Shown piece by piece: positions 1-6,684 of a stretch of DNA of 28,865 nt; within the stretch, counting starts at the first letter, position 1, and each line of letters starts with the position of its first letter. The stretch spans positions 1-28,865 of the forward strand of contig DATKCA010000236.1 of the NCBI GenBank assembly GCA_035544675.1, given 5' to 3'. The notes under the pieces were generated by a model. The model saw nothing but the letters and a program-made list of their open reading frames with translations, was not told the origin of the DNA and ran no database searches. Both the position numbers and the translations under genes were made by a program. The stretch comes from DATKCA01 sp035544675 (GTDB lineage: Bacteria > Acidobacteriota > Thermoanaerobaculia > Gp7-AA8).

Positions 1-6
1 TAACAC

Positions 7-807
7 ATGCCCGACCCCCTGAAGAAGTACAAGCAGATGCGCGACTTCGGCGATACGCCGGAGCCGGCCGGTGGAAAGCCGCGGAAAGGGAAACGCCCGA
101 TCTTCGTCATCCAGAAACATCAGGCCTCCCATCTTCACTACGACTTCAGGCTGGAGATGGAGGGCGTGCTCAAGTCGTGGGCGGTGCCCAAAGGCCCCTC
201 CTACGATCCCGGCACGAAGCGGCTGGCCATGATGACCGAGGACCATCCTTACGACTACGCGGCGTTCGAGGGCGTGATCCCGGCGGGAAACTACGGCGCC
301 GGCAACGTCATCATCTGGGACAACGGCACGTGGGAGCTCATCGGCCCGGGCCAGGATCCGGTGCAGGCGATCCGAAGCGGCGACCTGAAGTTCGTCATGT
401 ACGGGAAGAAGATGTTCGGCGAGTGGACGCTCTTCAGGATCAAAGGCCGCTCGCCGAAAGGCAACGAGTGGCTGCTGGTGAAGCACCGCGACCGGTACGC
501 AAACGAGAAGGTCGACGTGACGGAGGTGGCGCCGCAGTCGGTCGTGTCGGGAAAGATCGTCGAAGAGGTGGGGCCCGAGAACGTCTGGGAGAGCAACCGG
601 AAGGCTTCTGGGCGGGGCGCGCCGACGCTGGCGGCGAAGCTGGAGAGGGAGCAGGCCAGGAAACCGGCGAAGAAGCGGGCTACGAAATCTGCGTCGCCAG
701 CGAAACGTCCTGCAGCGCGATCTCGAGCAGCTTCCGCTCGGACTCGAAGCTCGCGCGATGGATCGCCTCGGAAAGCTCGACCCACTCCACGGCGTCGACC
801 TCGCTGA
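7..807 (+). CDS. Stand-alone LigD-type DNA 3'-phosphoesterase
   Basis: A 266-residue protein matching the phosphoesterase module of bacterial LigD, which trims 3'-phosphate and 3'-ribonucleotide ends during non-homologous end joining; polymerase and ligase modules are absent. The Mn-binding set is visible: H38, H44 and D46 in the stretch KHQASHLHYDFRLE, plus R72 and H80, with the same spacing as in Pseudomonas LigD. The core ends near residue 170-190. The remainder is a Lys/Arg/Ala/Pro-rich basic tail, plausibly DNA-binding. The tail reads 128 bp through the 3' end of the convergent NUDIX gene, so the last ~43 residues may be a by-product of a missing stop. No Ku or ATP-dependent ligase gene is in the window. 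Function is known from the family; a role in end repair here is inferred. Confidence 0.9.
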   Translation: MPDPLKKYKQMRDFGDTPEPAGGKPRKGKRPIFVIQKHQASHLHYDFRLEMEGVLKSWAVPKGPSYDPGTKRLAMMTEDHPYDYAAFEGVIPAGNYGAGNVIIWDNGTWELIGPGQDPVQAIRSGDLKFVMYGKKMFGEWTLFRIKGRSPKGNEWLLVKHRDRYANEKVDVTEVAPQSVVSGKIVEEVGPENVWESNRKASGRGAPTLAAKLEREQARKPAKKRATKSASPAKRPAARSRAASARTRSSRDGSPRKARPTPRRRPR

Positions 808-1129
808 GCTGCGGGGTGAGCTCGCCGGCGACGTAGCGCATCAGGTAGAAGTCGACGCGCTTGCGGATGAGTGTGTCGCCGGCGCGGAAGTAGTACTCGA
901 TCGTGTCGAGCGGCTTGACGATCACAGCCTCGATGCCGGTCTCTTCCAGGACCTCGCGTAAAGCGGCCTCTTCCGTTGTCTCCCCATCGAAGACAGCGCC
1001 CTTGGGCAGGCCCCAACGGGTCTTCCGGCGGGTGGCGATCAGCGCCACGTGAGGGACGCCCCCGCGGACCGCAATCACCGCGCCGCCCGAGGAGTGCTCG
1101 TTGCGCGTCTTCCGCTTCGCCTCCACCAT
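680..1129 (-). CDS. NUDIX hydrolase (MutT-like)
   Basis: A protein of about 149 residues with a complete Nudix box: G45-x5-E51-x7-R59-E60-V-L-E63-E64-x-G66-I67 (numbering from the GTG one codon upstream). The family hydrolyses nucleoside diphosphate-linked compounds such as oxidised dNTPs or dinucleoside polyphosphates; the substrate cannot be told. GTG (1132) and ATG (1129) are adjacent in frame; I chose the ATG. No Shine-Dalgarno sequence is visible, but TAGAAT lies six bases before the GTG, so the mRNA may be leaderless. The gene converges on and overlaps the phosphoesterase gene by 128 bp. The pairing suggests DNA end and nucleotide-pool sanitation but is only context. Confidence 0.88.
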   Translation of the reverse strand: MVEAKRKTRNEHSSGGAVIAVRGGVPHVALIATRRKTRWGLPKGAVFDGETTEEAALREVLEETGIEAVIVKPLDTIEYYFRAGDTLIRKRVDFYLMRYVAGELTPQLSEVDAVEWVELSEAIHRASFESERKLLEIALQDVSLATQIS

Positions 1130-1138
1130 CACGGCGCC

Positions 1139-1144
1139 ATTCTA
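1139..1144 (-). promoter_or_regulatory. Possible -10 element for a leaderless NUDIX transcript
   Basis: On the minus strand TAGAAT (five of six matches to TATAAT) ends six bases before the GTG start, so transcription would begin at or next to the start codon. No convincing -35 hexamer is seen. Confidence 0.3.
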
Positions 1145-1227
1145 ACGGCTGAACATCCGCTGGTGCTTTTCGTACTGGAAAGGCGTACATTTCCTTGCAG
1201 GCGCAGAAAACCATCCAGGAGGTACTC

Positions 1228-1659
1228 ATGTCGATCGGTACTCTCACTGTCGTTGGCCTCGTCGTGCTCGCGGTGCTCGTGTGGTTCTTCATGCGACTGC
1301 GCCGTCAGGACGTGCTCACGGCGATGATGGAGAAGCGGCGCGCGGGGGCGCGACTGGTGGCCCGAGCCGAGTATGTCGAGGGCCTGGAGCGCATGCCGGT
1401 CGTGCTGGCGCTGACCAGCGACACGTTCCACTACGAGAACGGGGACCTGGAGGCGTCGTTCGAGCTGCCCCGCATCGACGAGGTCGAGTACGGCAACGAG
1501 CTGGCCACCGGCAAAAATCTGCACGAGGGCGAGCAGGTGCTGCGGCTGCGCTCGCACGGCGCCACGTTCGAGTTCGTCCTGCCGACGGGCGACTCGGCCA
1601 AATGGCAGGCCGTTCTGCCGGCGCGGCAGCTGGGACGGGCGAACGCCGCGAACGGCTGA
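1228..1659 (+). CDS. Single-pass membrane protein of unknown function
   Basis: About 143 residues. The start at 1228 is chosen because a strong AGGAGG (1217-1222) sits five bases upstream; an earlier in-frame ATG at 1195 has no ribosome site. Residues 4-21 (GTLTVVGLVVLAVLVWFF) form one membrane helix followed by basic residues, so the C-terminal ~115 residues are probably cytoplasmic. That part is a small mixed alpha/beta domain ending in FEFVLPTGDSAKWQAVLP, which resembles a PH-like fold in pattern only. I do not recognise the family. The gene stands alone between the NUDIX gene and two tRNA genes. Confidence 0.75.
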   Translation: MSIGTLTVVGLVVLAVLVWFFMRLRRQDVLTAMMEKRRAGARLVARAEYVEGLERMPVVLALTSDTFHYENGDLEASFELPRIDEVEYGNELATGKNLHEGEQVLRLRSHGATFEFVLPTGDSAKWQAVLPARQLGRANAANG

Positions 1660-1705
1660 TTCGCGCGGAATGGGGCCCGGGAACCCCCTGTTGGGGACCA
1701 CTTGT

Positions 1706-1782
<77 letters not shown>

Positions 1783-1796
1783 AGCGCGTCCTTTTC

Positions 1797-1873
1797 GTCC
1801 CCGTAGCTCAGTCGGATAGAGCAACAGCCTTCTAAGCTGTGGGTCGCAGGTTCGATTCCTGCCGGGGACGCCA
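1797..1873 (+). tRNA. tRNA-Arg(TCT)
   Basis: 77 nt with encoded CCA. The acceptor stem GTCCCCG (1797-1803) pairs with CGGGGAC (1863-1869). The anticodon stem ACAGC/GCTGT holds loop CTTCTAA, anticodon TCT, reading AGA/AGG. It lies 14 nt after tRNA-Pro and is probably cotranscribed with it. Confidence 0.97.
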
Positions 1874-1911
1874 ATCGTTGATTGAAGATAAGAAATGATA
1901 GTCGTATTTAA

Positions 1912-2379
1912 CTACGATATATCGCTCTTCATTTTCAACTTCGCCAGCACCTGGCGCACGGCGGCGTGCCCCATGGCCACGTCGACGTCGCGCTGCAGGA
2001 TGGGCCGGTAGCGGGACGCGAATGACTCCTCGGCCTCTCCTCCGAAAAAGCGCTCGGCCCGTCCGGCCATCTCGTGGGCGGCCTCCTCGGCGAAATCGGT
2101 GCGGGTCATCTCGTCGATGTCGACGATCAGAGCCGTGACCGGCCGCAGCCACTCGAAGAACGGATCGCTCTGCAGCAGCTGCAACAGATGGGAGGGGCTG
2201 TCCACGGGGCCGTGGGCGAACGCGTAGTCGCTCCTGGTCTCTTCGATGAGGCGGCGGTGGAGGGGGATCAGCGCCCTCGACAGTTCCCGCAGCCCCGTTC
2301 GCAGCCTGGCCCGGGCCGGGTCGTCCGGCGTGTGCATCGTTCGGGCGTAGTAGCGGGATTTCGGGTCGTTGGCGTCCAT
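1912..2379 (-). CDS. Conserved-looking hypothetical protein with a structured leader
   Basis: About 155 residues, soluble and charged. The recognisable core reads SDYAFAHGPVDSPSHLLQLL then DPFFEWLRPVTALIVDIDEM, a pattern I associate with uncharacterised bacterial proteins but cannot name. A helical N-terminal half (ARLRTGLRELSRALIPLHRR) and a C-terminal helix (AAVRQVLAKLKMK) are suggested. I chose the ATG at 2377-2379 because GGAGG lies ten bases upstream; the frame stays open to a TTG at 2475, but that extension runs through a perfect hairpin and is low in credibility. That hairpin (2385-2446) buries the ribosome site, so expression is probably controlled after initiation of transcription. 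Converges with the tRNA-Arg(TCT) gene. Confidence 0.72.
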   Translation of the reverse strand: MDANDPKSRYYARTMHTPDDPARARLRTGLRELSRALIPLHRRLIEETRSDYAFAHGPVDSPSHLLQLLQSDPFFEWLRPVTALIVDIDEMTRTDFAEEAAHEMAGRAERFFGGEAEESFASRYRPILQRDVDVAMGHAAVRQVLAKLKMKSDIS

Positions 2380-2384
2380 AAAAA

Positions 2385-2446
2385 TCACGCCTCCACGGTT
2401 GGCTGGGGAAGGGTGGGTAGGCAGTAGCCAACCGTGGAGGCCGTGA
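2385..2446 (-). promoter_or_regulatory. Leader hairpin that sequesters the ribosome-binding site
   Basis: On the minus strand a 15-bp perfect stem (+ coordinates 2390-2404 and 2426-2440) is extended by five more pairs (2385-2389 with 2442-2446) across a one-base bulge. The loop is 21 nt and C-rich. The 3' arm contains GGAGG, the only ribosome-binding site of the gene starting at 2379. The stem is followed directly by TTTTT and then ATG, so it also has the form of an intrinsic terminator. No minus-strand gene lies upstream that this could terminate, so it is a leader element. Confidence 0.6.
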
Positions 2447-2518
2447 AAGCTGTCAGCGTCCCTAGAGGACGACAAGTTTACCGCAATTGATGTGCCGCAA
2501 GAGCAGAAACTCGACCGC

Positions 2519-2548
2519 TTGCCGCGGTCGTGGGGCGGCGATTAGAAT
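2519..2548 (+). promoter_or_regulatory. Probable sigma-70 promoter for tRNA-Arg(ACG)-tadA
   Basis: TTGCCG (2519-2524), an 18-bp spacer, then TAGAAT (2543-2548). The bases right after the -10 are all G or C (GCGCCGCCGCCGG), the kind of discriminator typical of stable-RNA promoters under stringent control. Expected start near 2555, about 44 nt before the tRNA. Confidence 0.5.
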
Positions 2549-2598
2549 GCGCCGCCGCCGGAATGCAAACCGGCCGGCCAGGGTTAATTTTCCTGCTC

Positions 2599-2675
2599 GC
2601 ACCCATAGCTTAATTGGATAGAGCATCTGACTACGGATCAGAAGGTTCCAAGTTCGAGTCTTGGTGGGTGCACCA
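2599..2675 (+). tRNA. tRNA-Arg(ACG)
   Basis: 77 nt with encoded CCA. Acceptor GCACCCA (2599-2605) pairs with TGGGTGC (2665-2671). The anticodon stem TCTGA/TCAGA holds loop CTACGGA, anticodon ACG. A34 of this tRNA is the known bacterial substrate of TadA, whose gene starts 55 nt downstream. Confidence 0.97.
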
Positions 2676-2692
2676 ACCTGAATTCGATCGGG

Positions 2693-2716
2693 ACGGCGGG
2701 CTGTGAAGCCCGCCGT
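2693..2716 (+). terminator. Terminator-like or attenuator hairpin between tRNA-Arg(ACG) and tadA
   Basis: A perfect 10-bp GC-rich stem, ACGGCGGGCT (2693-2702) with AGCCCGCCGT (2707-2716), closed by a GTGA tetraloop of the stable GNRA class. The following bases TGTATCTTT are only moderately U-rich. It can mark the 3' end of the tRNA transcript, partly terminate before tadA, or guide tRNA processing. Confidence 0.5.
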
Positions 2717-2730
2717 TGTATCTTTGAAAG

Positions 2731-3188
2731 ATGAGTCAAGCGCAGTGGATGGAAGAGGCTTTTGCGCTTGCTGAAGAGGCGGGCGCGGACGGCGAGATTC
2801 CCATCGGTGCAGTGGTGGTGGGACCCGACGGAACGATCATCGGACGGGGAAGAAACCGCCGCCAGTCGGGCGATCCGCTGGGACATGCCGAGGTCTACGC
2901 GATCCGCGAAGCGGCGGCCGCGATCGGCGGCTGGCGCCTCGAAGGGACGACCATGGTGGTCACGCTCGAGCCGTGCGCGATGTGCGCCGGCGCCCTCGTG
3001 AACGCCCGCATCGAACGGCTGGTCTTCGCCGCCTACGACCCGAAAGCAGGCTTCTGCGGCTCGCTCGGCAACCTGGTCCAGGATGCCCGCCTCAATCACC
3101 GTCTGGAGGTGACCGGCGGCGTCCAGCAGGAGCGGGCCCGCGAGCTTCTTCAGCAGTTCTTCCGGACACTGCGCACGCGCGAACGAAC

Positions 3189-3210
<22 letters not shown>
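2731..3210 (+). CDS. tadA: tRNA-specific adenosine deaminase TadA
   Basis: 159 residues, typical length. TadA deaminates A34 to inosine in tRNA-Arg(ACG), so that one tRNA reads CGU, CGC and CGA. The cytidine/deoxycytidylate deaminase signature is complete: H52-A-E54 (Zn ligand and catalytic Glu) and P81-C82-A-M-C85 (two Zn cysteines). The ATG at 2731 lies 14 nt after a strong hairpin and has only a weak upstream purine run (GAAAG). Its substrate tRNA is the gene immediately upstream. The last seven codons and stop lie inside the acceptor and D arm of tRNA-Ser(CGA), a 22-nt overlap. Placement near the SRP RNA and dnaX also occurs in Bacillus. Identification is firm. Confidence 0.96.
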
Positions 3211-3357
<147 letters not shown>

Positions 3358-3447
3358 GGAGAGATGGCCGAGTGGCTTAAGGCGCACGCTTGGAAAGCGT
3401 GTGTACGGTAAAACGTACCGTGGGTTCGAATCCCACTCTCTCCGCCA
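3358..3447 (+). tRNA. tRNA-Ser(GGA)
   Basis: 90 nt, class II, encoded CCA. Acceptor GGAGAGA (3358-3364) pairs with TCTCTCC (3437-3443). Anticodon stem CACGC/GCGTG holds loop TTGGAAA, anticodon GGA. The variable arm is GTACGGT-AAA-ACGTACCG. It ends 18 nt before the SRP RNA stem. Confidence 0.96.
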
Positions 3448-3465
3448 TCTCTTGTGGTTCTGGGC

Positions 3466-3592
3466 AAGCCCGCTCGGGTGAGTCCGGGTCCTGTGCAGCA
3501 GGCGCACCGAACCTCGTCAGGTCCGGAAGGAAGCAGCGATAAGGTGCTCACCTCGCGTGCCGCAGTAAACCTGGACTCTTCCGAGCGGGCTT
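3466..3592 (+). ncRNA. ffs: Signal recognition particle RNA, small bacterial type
   Basis: The diagnostic apical region is present: CAGGTCCGGAAGGAAGCAGC with the GGAA tetraloop at 3525-3528, preceded by CGAACCTCGT and followed by a GGTGC element, the usual Ffh-binding helix. AAGCCCGCTCGG (3466-3477) pairs perfectly with CCGAGCGGGCTT (3581-3592), and GAGTCCGGGT (3480-3489) pairs with ACCTGGACTC (3569-3578), closing one long rod without an Alu domain. The exact ends are uncertain; the mature RNA may be shorter than the outer stem. Position before dnaX-ybaB-recR matches the arrangement in Bacillus. Confidence 0.93.
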
Positions 3593-3605
3593 TCTGACTC
3601 TTCTC

Positions 3606-4724
3606 ATGTCACCGCTCCGGCTCATCGTCACAGCGAGTCTCATCGCTCTCTTCCTCGTCGCGGCCGGCCGGCCTCGCGGCGTTTCCCCCCATCCGCCCAT
3701 CCCACCCCTCTCCCAGTCCCGCTCCTTCGCCGTGACCGAGACGGTCATCCTGGACGGCTTCCCCTTCCAGCGCCTCATGGCCGCCCTCGGCAACCCTGCC
3801 ATCGACGGCCGTTTCATCCCGCTCGCTCTCATCAACCGCTTCGACCTCACGCCCGCCGATGGCTCCAACTGCGGCCAGTACCGCCTGATCTATGCGGCGC
3901 GCGGCGAGCGTCTCCACCTCTCCTTCGAAGGCGTCCTCCCCAACCCGAATCCGGCGGCGGGCATCAGCGCCTGCCGGCCCGTGGCCCGCTTCTGGGCGGA
4001 CCTGAGCGCGGTCGCCGAGCCAGCCGGGCGGCGCGAGCGTCTCGAGCAATTCTTCTTCCGCGGGATGGGCGGCTTCGCGCCGCTCGTCAGAGCCGAGCAT
4101 TTCGACGCCGCATCGGGCGGCGGCATCCGCTCGTTTCAGCCGGGCAGCATGCGGCAGTTCCGCCTCACGCGCGGCGTCATGGAGGGCGGCCGGCTCGAGA
4201 ACACACCGCCCGGCGCGTGGTTCAACGCCGCGCGGAACGACGCGAACGCGGCCCGCTTCCGCGACGAGTTCGTCGCGCAGGTCCCGAACCTCGCCGTGGC
4301 CGACGTGAACCGCTACTTCATGAACGTGCCGCCGGAGCTCACCGTCCACGACGAAAGCGGTTCCGTCCCGTTCAGCATCGCCTTCACCGAAGGGCTCGGC
4401 TCGCCGGAAGGCCAGGCGTTCGAGGCGCGGATCGCCGCGGAGCTCGAGCGGATCGGAAGCACGCTCACACCGGCCGAGATCGTCCTGCGCGCCGAGACCC
4501 GGACGTGCACCGGCTGTCACTCCCACAGCGGACCGATCGGGCACGGTCTCTCGTTCCCGGAGTCGCTCGGGCTCGAGCACGTCTCGGAAGACTTCATGGG
4601 GCCGGGACCGGATGGGCCGCGCTACCTGACGTCGCAGGCGATGTGGGAGGTTTTCATCCCGAACCGGATGCGCATCCTGCACGATTTTCTGCAGTCGGGC
4701 GCTCCGCCGCGCCGATCCAACTGA
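3606..4724 (+). CDS. Secreted protein with one CxxCH haem-binding motif, function unknown
   Basis: 372 residues. Residues 1-20 form a hydrophobic N-terminal export signal. The body is unlike a classical cytochrome c, but near the C-terminus C301-T-G-C-H305 gives a covalent haem-binding motif followed by HSHSG. Two more cysteines (C89, C123) could form a disulfide or structural site. Landmarks are LINRFDLTPADGSNCGQYRL and SIAFTEGLGSPEG, which I associate with large uncharacterised extracytoplasmic families in Myxococcota and relatives. It may be a periplasmic electron-transfer or peroxidase-like protein; this is inference. The start at 3606 has no Shine-Dalgarno sequence and lies 13 nt after the SRP RNA stem. 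It splits the usual SRP RNA-dnaX neighbourhood. Confidence 0.8.
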   Translation: MSPLRLIVTASLIALFLVAAGRPRGVSPHPPIPPLSQSRSFAVTETVILDGFPFQRLMAALGNPAIDGRFIPLALINRFDLTPADGSNCGQYRLIYAARGERLHLSFEGVLPNPNPAAGISACRPVARFWADLSAVAEPAGRRERLEQFFFRGMGGFAPLVRAEHFDAASGGGIRSFQPGSMRQFRLTRGVMEGGRLENTPPGAWFNAARNDANAARFRDEFVAQVPNLAVADVNRYFMNVPPELTVHDESGSVPFSIAFTEGLGSPEGQAFEARIAAELERIGSTLTPAEIVLRAETRTCTGCHSHSGPIGHGLSFPESLGLEHVSEDFMGPGPDGPRYLTSQAMWEVFIPNRMRILHDFLQSGAPPRRSN

Positions 4725-4744
4725 ACTAGACTAACGCCCTCGCA

Positions 4745-6295
4745 ATGTCCTACCAGGCCCTGGCTCGCAAGTACCGCCCGCAGTCGTTCCGCGACATCAT
4801 CGGCCAGGAGACGCTCGTCCGCACGCTGCAGAACGCCATCGAAGGGGAGCGCATCCATCACGCCTACCTCTTCTCCGGCGTTCGAGGCGTCGGCAAGACC
4901 ACCGCGGCGCGGATCCTGGCCAAGGCGCTCAACTGCCTGAAAGGCCCGACGGCCGAGCCGTGCAACGAATGCACGATGTGCCGGGAAATCACCGAAGGGA
5001 TCGACCTGGATGTGCGGGAGATCGATGCGGCGACGTACACCGGCGTCGACAACATCCGCGACCTCCGCGAGGTCACGCAGTTCCATCCTGCCCGCGACCG
5101 CTACCGCATCTTCATCGTGGACGAGGCGCACATGCTGTCGGCCCCGGCCTGGAACGCGCTGCTCAAGCTGATCGAGGAGCCGCCGCCGCACGTGGTCTTC
5201 ATGTTCGCGACCACGGAAGTGCAGAAGGTGCCGCAGACGATTCTGTCGCGCGTCCAGAAGTTCGCGCTGCGGAAGATCACGCTGGACGAGCTGATCGGGC
5301 GTCTGGCCGGCATCGCCAGGTCGGAGGAGATCGAGGCGGACCGCGACGCCCTGGAGATCGTGGCGCGCCGGGGGGAAGGGAGCGTCCGCGACTCGCTGTC
5401 GCTCCTGGACCAGATCATCGCGTTCGGCGGGCGCTCCATCACCGCCGCCGACGTGGCCACGGTCCTCGGGCTCTCCGACACGGCGTTCTTCGCGCGCGTC
5501 GTCTCGCTGATCGGCGAGGGCGATCACACCGGCATCCTCGAGTCGCTGGAGGAAGCCGCCGCCGGCGGTCGCGACTTCAAGATGCTCTATCGCGACCTCC
5601 TGAACTTCGTGCGCAACCTCCTGCTCATCGCGGGCGGCGCTCCGGAGTCGGCCCTGGCGGTGACGCCGGAGGACCTCGTCACGATCCGCGCCGTGGCCGG
5701 GAACTTCACCTACACCGAGCTTCTGCGCGTGGCCAACCTGCTGCTGCGCGACGATGAGACCGTGAACAAAGCCGAGCATCAACGGCTGGCGGTGGAGATC
5801 GCGCTGCTCAAGGCGGCGACCTTTCCACGGCTGCGGGAAGTGGAGAAGGCGCTGAGTGGAGCGCCGCCGACCTCGGCGGCGCGTGTATCCGCACCCCCGC
5901 GCAAAAGCGCCGCCGGGGTCGGCGGCGCTCCACAGAAGGGCGGTGCCGTCTCCGGCGATCCGCAGGACTTTGTCGACCGGCTGGGGAAGACGCGGCCTCT
6001 GCTGGCGGGATACCTGGCCGGTGCGAAAAGCCTCCGCAAGGACGGCGACCGCTTCATCGCCGTGTTCGATGATCCGCACTTCGCCGAGCCGCTCTCGGAA
6101 GCGAAGGAGATGCTCGAGGAGATCGCAACCGACGTTTACGGTACGCCGACGTCGGTCCTGATCGAGAGCGCCACGACGGCACCGGCCTCCGGACGGCGTG
6201 CCGAAGACAAACCAGCTGCTCCCATCGACGACCCCGTACTCAAGGCCTTTCAAAAGCACCTCGGCGGCGAAGTCGTGGAGCCGCGGAAGCGCTGA
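4745..6295 (+). CDS. dnaX: DNA polymerase III subunit gamma/tau
   Basis: 516 residues. DnaX is the motor of the clamp loader that opens the beta clamp and ties polymerases to the helicase. Seen: Walker A GVRGVGKTT (45-53), the four zinc cysteines C64, C73, C76 and C79, Walker B IFIVDEAH (122-129), and a C-terminal extension after a Pro/Ala/Gly linker (about 372-405). The linker is encoded by palindromic repeats at 5857-5932. No A-rich slippery heptamer like that of E. coli dnaX is present, so a shorter gamma form by frameshift is not supported. ATG at 4745 has no Shine-Dalgarno sequence; TAGACT lies 12 bases upstream. Followed by ybaB and recR in the standard order. Confidence 0.96.
   Translation: MSYQALARKYRPQSFRDIIGQETLVRTLQNAIEGERIHHAYLFSGVRGVGKTTAARILAKALNCLKGPTAEPCNECTMCREITEGIDLDVREIDAATYTGVDNIRDLREVTQFHPARDRYRIFIVDEAHMLSAPAWNALLKLIEEPPPHVVFMFATTEVQKVPQTILSRVQKFALRKITLDELIGRLAGIARSEEIEADRDALEIVARRGEGSVRDSLSLLDQIIAFGGRSITAADVATVLGLSDTAFFARVVSLIGEGDHTGILESLEEAAAGGRDFKMLYRDLLNFVRNLLLIAGGAPESALAVTPEDLVTIRAVAGNFTYTELLRVANLLLRDDETVNKAEHQRLAVEIALLKAATFPRLREVEKALSGAPPTSAARVSAPPRKSAAGVGGAPQKGGAVSGDPQDFVDRLGKTRPLLAGYLAGAKSLRKDGDRFIAVFDDPHFAEPLSEAKEMLEEIATDVYGTPTSVLIESATTAPASGRRAEDKPAAPIDDPVLKAFQKHLGGEVVEPRKR
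5857..5932. repeat. Palindromic repeat pair inside the dnaX linker
   Basis: A 16-bp perfect inverted repeat (5857-5872 with 5917-5932, arm TGGAGCGCCGCCGACC) encloses two shorter palindromes. GCGCCGCCGA pairs with TCGGCGGCGC (5861-5870/5873-5882). AGCGCCGCCG pairs with CGGCGGCGCT around GGGT (5906-5929). The same core recurs after recA at 16276-16298. It is translated as part of the linker between the AAA+ core and the C-terminal region. Confidence 0.75.
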
Positions 6296-6307
6296 CAGGA
6301 GAATCCG

Positions 6308-6604
6308 ATGAACATCAAACAACTGATGAAGCAGGCCCAGCAGATGCAGGAGCAGATGCAGGAGCGGGTGGCCACGATCCGCGTCGAAGGCACCGCCGGG
6401 GGCGGCATGGTGAAGGCGGAGATGTCGGGCAACAAAGAGCTGCTCTCGGTCACCATCGACAAGGAAGCGGTCGATCCGAACGACGTAGAGATGCTCCAGG
6501 ACCTGGTCAAGGCCGCCGTCAACGAGGCGGCGCGCAAGGTCGACGAGGAGATGCAGAGCCAGATGGGGGCGATGATGCCGCCGGGCATGAAAGGGATGTT
6601 TTAG
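6308..6604 (+). CDS. ybaB: YbaB/EbfC family nucleoid-associated protein
   Basis: 98 residues, normal length. The family forms small DNA-binding dimers that coat the nucleoid. Visible marks are the N-terminal helix rich in Met and Gln (MKQAQQMQEQMQERV), the central GTAGGGMVKAEMSGNKEL and the VDPNDVEMLQDLV segment. The C-terminus ends in a Met/Gly-rich tail. A good ribosome site (AGGAGA, 6297-6302) lies between the dnaX stop and this ATG. The gene sits between dnaX and recR, as in most bacteria, which supports the call. Confidence 0.95.
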   Translation: MNIKQLMKQAQQMQEQMQERVATIRVEGTAGGGMVKAEMSGNKELLSVTIDKEAVDPNDVEMLQDLVKAAVNEAARKVDEEMQSQMGAMMPPGMKGMF

Positions 6605-6625
6605 GCCGCTTTAGGCCTTAGGGAA

Positions 6626-6666
6626 CCTCTGCGTAGGCTCTGCGTCCTCACAAAGTTGCGCAGAGG
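6626..6666. repeat. CTCTGCGT direct and inverted repeat between ybaB and recR
   Basis: CTCTGCGT occurs twice (6628-6635, 6638-6645), and CCTCTGCG (6626-6633) is inverted as CGCAGAGG (6659-6666). It may be a degenerate copy of a dispersed intergenic repeat. It falls inside the probable ybaB-recR transcript, so it is a weak hairpin rather than a full terminator. Confidence 0.45.
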
Positions 6667-6684
6667 CTCCGTAGAACGACTCGT

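Noticed and set aside
1912..2475. Longer start at 2475 for the small gene
   Set aside because: TTG start without a ribosome site and the added 32 residues are read from a perfect hairpin.
5903..5929. Programmed frameshift in dnaX at CAAAAG followed by a 10-bp hairpin
   Set aside because: No slippery heptamer in the right phase; the -1 frame does not stop soon after; the hairpin is explained by the repeat family.
4622..6322. Minus-strand open frame of 566 codons antisense to dnaX
   Set aside because: It is a GC-rich shadow of dnaX: low-complexity Arg/Gln/Asp content, no recognisable domain, and it covers a gene with all motifs.
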